This document shows positions 1-4,517 of a stretch of DNA of 6,051 nt, piece by piece. The notes under the pieces were generated by a model. That model ran no database searches, was not told where the DNA came from, and saw nothing but the letters and a program-made list of their open reading frames with translations. Origin of the DNA: an uncultured Clostridia bacterium (GTDB lineage: Bacteria; Bacillota; Clostridia; Christensenellales; Aristaeellaceae); assembly GCA_946409855.1 (NCBI GenBank), contig CAMJXZ010000208.1:1-6051 (forward strand), in the 5' to 3' direction. The number at the start of each line of letters is the position of its first letter. Position 1 is the stretch's first letter. The translations under genes and the position numbers were made by a program.

Positions 1-94
1 CCGCGACGGTGAAGGAGCACACGGAGATGCCGCTGGACGTGGTGCGCAGCTCGGGATCTCTGGTGAGGTTGCCGACGATAAACAGCTTGTTCAT
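1..94 (-). CDS. ssb: Single-stranded DNA-binding protein, N-terminal fragment (cut by window edge)
   Basis: This is the first 31 codons of a single-stranded DNA-binding protein; the rest lies beyond the left edge. SSB coats single-stranded DNA in replication, recombination and repair through an OB fold. The visible start reads MNKLFIVGNLTRDPELRTTS, which is the classic first beta strand of bacterial SSB (N-x-(V/I)-x-L-x-G-(N/R)-L-T-x-D-P-E-x-R). The ATG at 94 is the only reasonable start, with an AAAGGGA Shine-Dalgarno about 8 bases upstream. It lies 20 bases after the rpsF stop on the same strand, matching the widespread rpsF-ssb-rpsR operon, so rpsR is expected next, outside the window. No promoter is visible in the 20-base gap, so it is probably transcribed from the rpsF promoter. 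The identification is firm although only the N-terminus is present. Confidence 0.9.
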   Translation of the reverse strand, partial: MNKLFIVGNLTRDPELRTTSSGISVCSFTVA

Positions 95-114
95 GATGAT
101 TCCCTTTCTTGCGC

Positions 115-513
115 TTACTCAGCAGGCACTTCGGCGGGAGCTTCCGCTTCGGGCGCTGCTTCGGCGGCCGGCGCGGCTTCCGCGGCGGGCGCAGTGCGGA
201 CGGGACGGGGCTTCACGTTGGAGCGCTTTTCCAGCACGCGGATGACCTGATAACGCAGGACAGCATCCATGTTGCCCAGGTTACGCTCGATCTCGCGCGG
301 AACTTCGCCTTCCGCGTTGAAGTTCACCAGAACATACCAGCCCTCGGTCTTGTAATCGATGACATACGCCAGACGGCGCTTGCCCCAATCGTCAACCTTG
401 GTCACCTCACCGCCGTTCTGAGCGATCAGGTCCTGCACGCGGGTGTGGACGGCCTTGCGGGCTTCCTCCTCGATGTCAGGCGTGATGATGTACACCAGTT
501 CGTACTTGTTCAT
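115..513 (-). CDS. rpsF: 30S ribosomal protein S6 with acidic Ala/Pro/Glu C-terminal tail
   Basis: Ribosomal protein S6 is a small-subunit protein that pairs with S18 on the central domain of 16S rRNA. The 132-residue product begins MNKYELVYIITPDIEEEA, the usual S6 opening strand. It continues with the conserved stretch around WGKRRLAYVIDYKTEGWYVL (residues 43-62), then an acidic 'EI-RNL' helix and an 'VLRYQVIR' strand near residues 84-92. I chose the ATG at 513 because AGGAGGT lies 7 bases before it; an in-frame GTG three codons earlier overlaps that Shine-Dalgarno and is unlikely to be used. The S6 fold ends near residue 97. Residues 98-132 are a low-complexity tail: a short basic segment (KPRPVR), then repeated Ala, Pro and Glu, making it longer than the usual 95-100 residues. 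The gene is first in an operon with ssb, preceded by its own promoter and a leader hairpin. Confidence 0.96.
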   Translation of the reverse strand: MNKYELVYIITPDIEEEARKAVHTRVQDLIAQNGGEVTKVDDWGKRRLAYVIDYKTEGWYVLVNFNAEGEVPREIERNLGNMDAVLRYQVIRVLEKRSNVKPRPVRTAPAAEAAPAAEAAPEAEAPAEVPAE

Positions 514-539
514 GACTTTCACCTCCTCATGGACTTATG

Positions 540-562
540 GCGCCGCCTCTGATGGACGGCGC
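540..562 (-). promoter_or_regulatory. Leader hairpin of rpsF mRNA, candidate autoregulatory site
   Basis: In the predicted rpsF 5' leader, read on the minus strand, GCGCCG (562-557) pairs with CGGCGC (545-540). Inside it, CC pairs with GG after one bulged U, leaving a six-base AUCAGA loop. The hairpin sits between the predicted transcription start (about 575) and the ribosome-binding site (521-527). It has no U-run after it, so it is not a terminator. Many bacterial rpsF leaders carry a structure bound by the S6:S18 complex that represses translation, so such a role is plausible here. I could not verify the family consensus, so the function is inference from position and pairing only. Confidence 0.4.
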
Positions 563-581
563 AAGGATGTGCCAATTAGAG

Positions 582-610
582 ATTATAGCGCTTTTTCGGA
601 AAGAATGCAA
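582..610 (-). promoter_or_regulatory. Sigma-A type promoter of the rpsF-ssb operon
   Basis: On the minus strand TTGCAT (610-605) and TATAAT (587-582) are separated by exactly 17 bases. The -10 is a perfect consensus and the -35 matches four of six positions. A transcription start near 575 would give a leader of about 60 bases before the rpsF ATG. The upstream side (611-673) is A/T-rich and is shared with the oppositely directed sepF promoter, so it may act as an UP element for both. Confidence 0.8.
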
Positions 611-673
611 GCATTATTTTTTGGATTTATGACGATTCTGTGACAAAATTTTTGAAAAATGATGCGCAAACAG

Positions 674-702
674 TTGCAAATTCGTTATATTCGGGTTATA
701 AT
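674..702 (+). promoter_or_regulatory. Sigma-A type promoter of the sepF-yggT-divIVA operon
   Basis: TTGCAA (674-679) and TATAAT (697-702) are separated by 17 bases. Transcription would start near 709, about 50 bases before the sepF ATG. It is divergent from the rpsF promoter, with 63 bases of A/T-rich DNA between the two -35 boxes. No other convincing promoter was seen before yggT or divIVA, so this one probably serves all three genes. Confidence 0.8.
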
Positions 703-759
703 GCAAGGTGTGGTTTTGTGCTCTTTCATTATCACATCATGCCGCAGGAGGTTTCATCC

Positions 760-1761
760 ATGCCCGCGAAAGAAAACTTCTTCACGCGTTTCAAAAATTC
801 CGCCGTCCAGAAGGTCAACCAGTTCCTTTACGGCGAAAAAGATAACGGCTACAGCTACGGCAGCGGCGCCGTCTACGACGTCCCGCCCTACGAGCCGGAA
901 CAGCAGCCTGCCCGGCGCCGCCGCAGCCAGTACCGCGAGGAGCGCTACGAGCAGGAACAGGAAGACCAGCAGATGAACTTCCAGCAGCCGATGCAGGGGT
1001 ATCAGCAGCCGGTGTACCAGCAGGCGCCTTATCAGCAGGGGCCCTACCAGCAGGCGCCCTACCAGCAGCCCATGTACCAGCAGCCCCCGCAGCAGAACGC
1101 CTACCAGCAGCCGGTTAGCCAGTTCTCCGCCCAGGTGGAGGAACAGCGGGCCCGCAGCCCGCAGGCCCAGCAGCCCGACCCGCAGAAGGTCGTTCCCTTC
1201 CCCGGCAGCTACACCGGCGAACAGGCCCAGGAAACAAAGCCCGCCAGCGTCCGCGTGATCACCATCCGCGGGTTCAACGACTGCCGCAGCGCCATTTCCT
1301 ACCTGCGGGCCGGCGAGATCCTGCTGGTGGTGATGGACGGGCTGCAGGACCAGGCCGAGATGCGCCGCTATGTGGACATGCTGGCCGGCGCCTGCTTCTC
1401 CCTGTCCGCCTCCATCACGAAGGTTTCCCGGTACGGCTCCTACCTGGCCGCGCCCGGGCAGGTCAGCGTCTGGGCCGACCCGGTCATCAGCCAGATGAAC
1501 GGCTCTTCCCGCCGCGGCGCCGCCCGCACCGCCCCGCAGCAGAACGCCTACCATTCTTACCAGGGGGATTATCAGCAGTCCGCCTACCAGGGCTACAGCA
1601 GCTATCAGGAGGGGGCGCAGCAGCCCGCCTACAGCCAGGCTTCCGCGGAAGAAACGCAGTTCTACGCCCGCCAGCCGCAGCCCACGCCCGAACAGCCCCC
1701 TTTTGAGGCGCAGGAGCGCGGCACCGGCTACGCTCCGGATCATGACGCGGAAGCGCTCTGA
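760..1761 (+). CDS. sepF: Cell division protein SepF, expanded form with Tyr/Gln-rich arms
   Basis: SepF is a cytoplasmic, membrane-tethered partner of FtsZ that bundles and aligns FtsZ filaments at the division site. The ATG at 760 is chosen because AGGAGG (746-751) sits 8 bases before it; the frame is open upstream to 640, but that stretch holds the promoter. The product has 333 residues. Residues 4-24 (NFFTRFKNSAVQKVNQFLYG region) can form an amphipathic helix like the SepF membrane anchor. Residues 25-160 are low complexity: an Arg/Glu-rich part near 51-68, then YQQ-type repeats at 81-117. The SepF core spans about 162-239 (SVRVITIRGFND, then a YLRAGEILLVVMDGL strand and a helix with RRYVDMLAGA). 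A second Tyr/Gln/Ser-rich arm covers 240-333. Typical SepF proteins have about 150 residues, so this is roughly double. It heads the operon with yggT and divIVA. The family call rests on the core and the context; core similarity to characterised SepF is moderate. Confidence 0.9.
   Translation: MPAKENFFTRFKNSAVQKVNQFLYGEKDNGYSYGSGAVYDVPPYEPEQQPARRRRSQYREERYEQEQEDQQMNFQQPMQGYQQPVYQQAPYQQGPYQQAPYQQPMYQQPPQQNAYQQPVSQFSAQVEEQRARSPQAQQPDPQKVVPFPGSYTGEQAQETKPASVRVITIRGFNDCRSAISYLRAGEILLVVMDGLQDQAEMRRYVDMLAGACFSLSASITKVSRYGSYLAAPGQVSVWADPVISQMNGSSRRGAARTAPQQNAYHSYQGDYQQSAYQGYSSYQEGAQQPAYSQASAEETQFYARQPQPTPEQPPFEAQERGTGYAPDHDAEAL
1000..1110 (+). repeat. In-frame pentapeptide YQQ repeat tract within sepF
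   Basis: Residues 81-117 of SepF are tandem degenerate units of the form Y-Q-Q-x-x (x-x being PV, AP, GP, AP, PM, PP and, after QQNA, PV again). At DNA level the unit is about 15 bases, with a recurring TACCAGCAG core. Such a tract could change length by slippage or recombination. The third codon positions vary somewhat, so the array is not a fresh perfect duplication. Confidence 0.85.
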
Positions 1762-1841
1762 CGCCCTTCCGGCGGCAATATAAAGCATATATTATAGAAG
1801 GCATCCGTTCCTTCGCATGAAGCAAAGGGGAGGTGTTGTCG

Positions 1842-2093
1842 GTGTCCCTGGCCGTTCAGATCATCAAGATTTATACCCTGCTGGTTTTTATCCGCGCGCT
1901 GTTGAGCTTTTCCGACCTGCCGCGCTACGCGTGGCGGGATTTGCTGGACCGCATCACGGAACCGCCCGCGATCCTGGGCCGCTCCATCGTCCGCAAGCTG
2001 TTTCCTTCCCGCGCTTTTTCCTTTGACATCGGGCCCGTTTCCGGCCTGCTTGTCTGTCTGGTGATCGTTTACGTCCTCAAGATTCTTTTCTGA
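1842..2093 (+). CDS. yggT: YggT/YlmG family small membrane protein
   Basis: This is a two-helix membrane protein of the YggT (YlmG) family, encoded beside sepF in many Gram-positive bacteria and cyanobacteria. Its biochemical role is not settled; relatives have been linked to cell division, chloroplast nucleoid partition and osmotic stress. Hydrophobic segments lie at about residues 3-22 and 62-82 of 83. Between them are the family landmarks: 'IRALLSF' at the end of helix one, 'DRITEP' (36-41) and a basic 'RSIVRKLFP' stretch (47-55), followed by 'FDIGP'. The start is not certain. GTG at 1842 is preferred because the GGGAGGT Shine-Dalgarno (1828-1834) lies 7 bases upstream. The frame also offers GTG at 1833, which overlaps that site, and TTG at 1836, which is too close. 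The gene follows sepF by 80 bases and precedes divIVA by 36, consistent with one operon. Confidence 0.88.
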   Translation: MSLAVQIIKIYTLLVFIRALLSFSDLPRYAWRDLLDRITEPPAILGRSIVRKLFPSRAFSFDIGPVSGLLVCLVIVYVLKILF

Positions 2094-2129
2094 CAAGGAG
2101 CTTCTCCCGAACCGATAGGAGGGTCAACC

Positions 2130-2840
2130 ATGGCATTAACCGTTCAGATGATCGAAAACAAGGATTTCAGTCGGGCCGCGATGGGCTACAACCGCAAGGA
2201 AGTGGACGAGTTCCTGGATGAGATCTGCGACGAAATGGACCGGCTGCACGAGGAAATCGCCCAGCTGCAGATGCGCCTGAGCAAGGCCGGGCAGACCCAG
2301 GTCTTCAAGGCCCCTCCGGGCGCCGTGCCCGCGCCTTCCGCCGCCGCGCCCGCCTTCGTGCCCGCGCCCATCAGCGTGGTCACCGAAGAAGAGCCGGAGG
2401 AAGCCGAAGAGGAAGCGCCGGCCGCCAGGCCCGCCCCGGCCCGCAAGGATACCCGTCCTGTCCGGCCCGTCCGTGAAAAGGCCGAACCGGAAGCGCCCGC
2501 CCAGCCCGAGCCCAAGGCGGAGCCCGCCCAGACCATCGCGCTGGACGCCGCGAACATCCTGACCAAGGCGCAGCTGGTCTACGACCAGACCGTGGCGGAA
2601 GCCAAAAAGCTCTACGACGAAAAGGTGCAGACCGCGCAGGAAGAGGCGGACCGGATCATCCGGGACGCCAAGGATTCCCTGGCCAGCCAGAACCAGCGCC
2701 TGAGCGCGGAAAAGGCCGAGCTGGAAAAGAGCATCTCCACCCTGCGCACCTCCGCCGCCGATTACCGCACCCGCCTGCAGGCCCTGCTTACGGGCCAGCA
2801 GAAAGTGCTGGATGATTCCGCGGATCTGTTTGAGGACTGA
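2130..2840 (+). CDS. divIVA: DivIVA-domain cell division/polarity protein
   Basis: DivIVA proteins bind negatively curved membrane at septa and poles and recruit division, sporulation or wall-growth partners. Residues 1-52 form the conserved N-terminal lipid-binding domain: MIENKDFSRAAMGYNRKEVDEFLDEI (from residue 7) holds the F-x-x-x-x-x-GYN-x-x-EVDEFLD signature, followed by a coiled-coil start through about residue 52. Residues 55-135 are a long linker rich in Ala, Pro and Glu, with a basic patch near 105-117. Residues 136-236 are a heptad-like coiled coil (for example KAQLVYDQTVAEAKKLYDEK from 146) ending in the acidic LFED. The length of 236 is longer than Bacillus subtilis DivIVA (164), mainly through the linker. 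The ATG has AGGAGGG 6 bases upstream. It is last in the sepF operon and is followed within 25 bases by a strong terminator. A role as a GpsB-like or other DivIVA paralogue is possible. Confidence 0.93.
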   Translation: MALTVQMIENKDFSRAAMGYNRKEVDEFLDEICDEMDRLHEEIAQLQMRLSKAGQTQVFKAPPGAVPAPSAAAPAFVPAPISVVTEEEPEEAEEEAPAARPAPARKDTRPVRPVREKAEPEAPAQPEPKAEPAQTIALDAANILTKAQLVYDQTVAEAKKLYDEKVQTAQEEADRIIRDAKDSLASQNQRLSAEKAELEKSISTLRTSAADYRTRLQALLTGQQKVLDDSADLFED

Positions 2841-2862
2841 TTTCTTTCAGAAACATCATCCG

Positions 2863-2911
2863 AAGCCCGTGTTTGTCCGGAAACGCCGGAAAAACGCGGG
2901 CTTTGTTTTTT
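2863..2911 (+). terminator. Strong intrinsic terminator of the sepF-yggT-divIVA operon
   Basis: AAGCCCGTGTTT (2863-2874) pairs with AAACGCGGGCTT (2892-2903), with a single U-G wobble. After a G/A mismatch the stem continues as TCCGG/CCGGA around an AAACG loop. A T-rich tail (TGTTTTTT) follows. It begins 22 bases after the divIVA stop and is a clear end to the operon. Confidence 0.92.
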
Positions 2912-2950
2912 CCTTCCGCGTTCCCTTCTGCCGGTGTTCAAAGGGCCGCT

Positions 2951-2984
2951 TCCGCGGGCCCGGGGCGCCGGCGGATCTTTTTTT
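2951..2984 (+). terminator. Possible second, weaker intrinsic terminator
   Basis: TCCGC (2951-2955) pairs with GCGGA (2971-2975). Inside, after a G/G mismatch, GGC can pair with GCC around a CCGGGGC loop. Seven T residues follow after two bases (2978-2984). It may be a fail-safe terminator behind the main divIVA one. The stem is shorter and interrupted, and this GC-rich stretch can fold in other ways, so the call is tentative. Confidence 0.35.
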
Positions 2985-3068
2985 GCAAAATTTCGCGGAC
3001 CCGGCGGATAAACGCGCGGAAGTGATGTTCTGTAAAGTGTAAAACACATCGGAAAGGACGGCGTGATC

Positions 3069-3143
3069 ATGGAACGGCGGCACCGAAGATACAAACCCGC
3101 GGAACAACCCCGGGTCCTGACCGGCACGGATCCTGCCGCGTAA
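3069..3143 (+). CDS. Doubtful 24-codon small ORF
   Basis: A short frame starting MERRHRRYKPAEQP and ending at TAA encodes 24 residues, strongly basic at the N-terminus and not hydrophobic. AAAGGA (3053-3058) lies 10 bases before the ATG; an in-frame GTG two codons earlier is also possible, at 4 bases. A weak promoter-like pair lies upstream (2983-3012). I recognise no family. It could be a leader peptide or chance, as short open frames are common in GC-rich DNA. It precedes the exported SH3-like protein by about 85 bases. Confidence 0.2.
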   Translation: MERRHRRYKPAEQPRVLTGTDPAA

Positions 3144-3228
3144 AACCGGAAAGACAGCTTTCACGGCCCCTGCGTTATACTTGCCCCGTAAACAGTTCAC
3201 CGAACCGACCGAAAGGAGAGCATGCAGC

Positions 3229-3696
3229 ATGACACACCTTATGACAAGGCTCCTGACCCTGACCCTCTGCCTGGCACTGACCGCCGGCGCGGTACTGGCG
3301 CCGAATCCGGCCCGGGCCGATTCCGGCGTCCTCGCCTGCACATTCGGCATGACCCCCTCCCAGGTCATCGAATGGGAGCGGATGATGGTCAATTACAACT
3401 TCCCCACCTACGTACTGCGGGACGTGATCCGGGAATGCAAGGCAAACCGGGGCCATCCCATCAACTGCCTGGGCCTGGTGCCCACCAAAGGCAGCAACCT
3501 CCGCTCCAGCCCGAGCTACGCCAACAACCATAACATCGTCATGAAGATCCACGCCAGCCAGACCGTCTATGTGTACTACAGCCTCTATGACAACAACGGC
3601 GGCCTGTGGTACTACGCGGTGACCGCCAGCGGCGTGGAAGGCTACCTGGCCGCGGTGCGCATCATGCTGGATTATTCCTGGGACGTTTCTTATTAA
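3229..3696 (+). CDS. Small exported protein with C-terminal SH3-like region
   Basis: Not assignable to a named gene. The 155-residue product opens with a signal peptide: MTHLMTRLL followed by a hydrophobic core to about residue 24 and an A-R-A/D-S cleavage site after residue 30. No lipobox cysteine is present, so it is probably released or wall-associated. The first mature part (31-80) has Cys at 37, 70 and 80. The second part (82-147) resembles a bacterial SH3b domain: 'LVPTKGSNLRSSPS' matches the usual 'V-x-x-x-LNVRSGPS' opening, then a strand (TVYVYYSLYDNNGG), 'LWYYAV' like the conserved W-x-x-V, and 'GVEGYLAAVRI' like the closing 'G-x-x-GYV'. Such domains usually bind peptidoglycan or stabilise exported proteins. 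The ATG at 3229 is chosen because AAAGGAG (3212-3218) is 10 bases upstream; an earlier ATG at 3222 is out of frame. It stands alone between intergenic gaps. Confidence 0.78.
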   Translation: MTHLMTRLLTLTLCLALTAGAVLAPNPARADSGVLACTFGMTPSQVIEWERMMVNYNFPTYVLRDVIRECKANRGHPINCLGLVPTKGSNLRSSPSYANNHNIVMKIHASQTVYVYYSLYDNNGGLWYYAVTASGVEGYLAAVRIMLDYSWDVSY

Positions 3697-3829
3697 CAGT
3701 CACCCCCTTAAATCATGTACAGGAGATGATGCCGCGCCGGGACTTCCGCAGATTCACCGATATCATACACCCTGTTTTCCCTGTGAACCCCATGCATCCC
3801 AAACGATATTATAATAGGAGGATTTCATC

Positions 3830-4312
3830 ATGTACGGTTCCCGCTATTCTTACGGCAGTTCTTACACCAACGTCCTGGCCGGCCTCTCCGTCGGCTGGCT
3901 GATCGCCATCGCCGCCGTCGCCGTCATCTGCCTCATCGCCGTCTGGAAAATGTTCAAAAAGGCCGGCGAGCCCGGCTGGAAATGCCTGATCCCCATTTAC
4001 AACCTCTACATGTACTGGAAGATCGCCTGGAAGGGTTCCAAGTTCTGGGTCTGGTTCTTCAGCAGCGCGATCGCCGCGGCCGTCGCCGGCATCCTGATCG
4101 CCGTGCTCAAGGAAAACGCGATGGTCCCCCTGATCATCCTGGGCGTCGTGTGGGGCATTTACGCCATCTACCTGCAGATCAAGATGTCCGTCAATATGGC
4201 CCGCCGCTTCAACAAGAACGGCGCGTTCGGCTTCTTCCTGCTGTTCCTGCTCGGCATCGGCAACCTGATCCTGGGCTTCGGTCACGCGGACTACGACGCG
4301 AACCGCGCCTGA
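3830..4312 (+). CDS. Four-helix membrane protein, DUF5684-like
   Basis: A 160-residue integral membrane protein of unknown function. Hydrophobic segments lie at about residues 22-40, 72-92, 98-117 and 131-151. Just after the first helix comes 'KMFKKAGEPGWKCLIPIYNLY' (residues 40-60), which matches the 'K-A-G-x-PGW-x-x-LIPIYN' signature I associate with DUF5684 proteins. Also typical are a 'KIAWKGSKFW' stretch after it and 'MARRFNKNGAFGFFLLFL' leading into the last helix. The N-terminus is Tyr/Ser-rich (YGSRYSYGSSY). The family's activity is not known to me; some members are annotated as signal-peptidase-associated, but no catalytic Ser/Lys pair is evident here. The ATG has AGGAGG (3816-3821) 8 bases upstream. 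It is followed by a terminator and preceded by 133 bases with no clear promoter, so it may be co-transcribed with the exported protein upstream. Confidence 0.8.
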   Translation: MYGSRYSYGSSYTNVLAGLSVGWLIAIAAVAVICLIAVWKMFKKAGEPGWKCLIPIYNLYMYWKIAWKGSKFWVWFFSSAIAAAVAGILIAVLKENAMVPLIILGVVWGIYAIYLQIKMSVNMARRFNKNGAFGFFLLFLLGIGNLILGFGHADYDANRA

Positions 4313-4345
4313 CCCGCCCATACGCCTGATCAAAATGAACTCCCC

Positions 4346-4377
4346 GCCCCTCTTTCCCGCCGGAAAGAGGGGCTTTT
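4346..4377 (+). terminator. Intrinsic terminator after the DUF5684-like gene
   Basis: GCCCCTCTTTCC (4346-4357) pairs perfectly with GGAAAGAGGGGC (4362-4373), a 12-bp stem with a four-base CGCC loop, followed by TTTT. The stem is strong and the T-run short. It begins 34 bases after the stop codon and separates this gene from the glutamate dehydrogenase unit. Confidence 0.82.
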
Positions 4378-4434
4378 CGGACGGAAATCCCGCTCATTTC
4401 CGTGCAGAAATGCATTCAAAAAACAACAGCTTTC

Positions 4435-4463
4435 TTGAAACGGGCCGTTTCTTGTAATACAAT
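4435..4463 (+). promoter_or_regulatory. Sigma-A type promoter of the glutamate dehydrogenase gene
   Basis: TTGAAA (4435-4440) and TACAAT (4458-4463) are separated by 17 bases, close to consensus. Transcription would start near 4470, giving a leader of about 48 bases. The A-rich stretch upstream (about 4417-4428) could act as an UP element. A 10-bp palindrome lies at the predicted start (4469-4478). Confidence 0.8.
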
Positions 4464-4468
4464 AATCG

Positions 4469-4478
4469 CTGTATACAG
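4469..4478. promoter_or_regulatory. Perfect palindrome at the predicted gdhA transcription start
   Basis: CTGTATACAG is a perfect 10-bp dyad centred at 4473/4474, where a repressor would block promoter clearance. No regulator can be named from this sequence, and a 10-bp palindrome may occur by chance. Confidence 0.3.
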
Positions 4479-4500
4479 GCGCGGCGCGCAGCGCGGCGCC
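4478..4500 (+). repeat. GC-only direct repeat and hairpin in the gdhA leader
   Basis: GCGCGGCGC occurs twice (4479-4487 and 4491-4499). The whole block can also fold: GGCGC (4478-4482) with GCGCC (4496-4500), and CGCG with CGCG around a CAG loop, with a two-base GG bulge. It ends 5 bases before the AAAGGAG ribosome-binding site (4506-4512), so folding could affect translation. Confidence 0.5.
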
Positions 4501-4517
4501 ATCGGAAAGGAGCAACC

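Larger units (their letters stand above)
2912..3228. other. Gene-poor intergenic region
   Basis: About 317 bases between the divIVA terminator and the next convincing gene. The left third (2912-2977) is extremely GC-rich with local self-complementarity, followed by a run of seven T at 2978-2984. The middle holds a weak promoter-like pair (TTGCAA at 2983-2988, GATAAA at 3007-3012, 18-base spacer) and a direct repeat TGTAAA-G-TGTAAA at 3031-3043. A very short ORF lies at 3069-3143. Near the right end TATACT (3176-3181) could be the -10 box for the exported protein, with only a poor -35 (AAGACA at 3151-3156, 19-base spacer). No known RNA family was recognised on either strand. Confidence 0.6.

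Noticed and set aside
109..552. A plus-strand open frame covering rpsF
   Set aside because: It overlaps a certain ribosomal protein gene on the opposite strand and has no initiation signal.
640..759. An N-terminal extension of SepF from an upstream ATG
   Set aside because: The stretch contains the promoter boxes at 674-702, so it would not be transcribed in full, and the AGGAGG site fits the ATG at 760.
754..1788. A 344-codon open frame antisense to sepF
   Set aside because: Its Leu/Gly/Ala-rich product is the mirror of Gln/Tyr/Pro codons in the sepF repeats, and there is no ribosome-binding site at its start.
1777..1793. AATATA/TATATT inverted repeat between sepF and yggT
   Set aside because: All six pairs are A-T, so it is too weak for a terminator. 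No T-run or good -35 box accompanies it, so I cannot support a promoter or operator.
3222..3533. An alternative frame starting at the ATG at 3222
   Set aside because: Its ATG lies only 3 bases after the ribosome-binding site and its Pro/Gln/His/Arg-rich product looks like a frame shadow. The overlapping frame has a signal peptide and an SH3-like pattern.
3810..3815. TATAAT just before the DUF5684-like gene
   Set aside because: A start at the expected distance would fall at or after the ribosome-binding site, and there is no -35 box at a suitable spacing.
3809..4333. A 174-codon frame antisense to the DUF5684-like gene
   Set aside because: It is Asp/Gly/Glu-rich low-complexity composition produced by the complement of membrane-protein codons, with no family resemblance.
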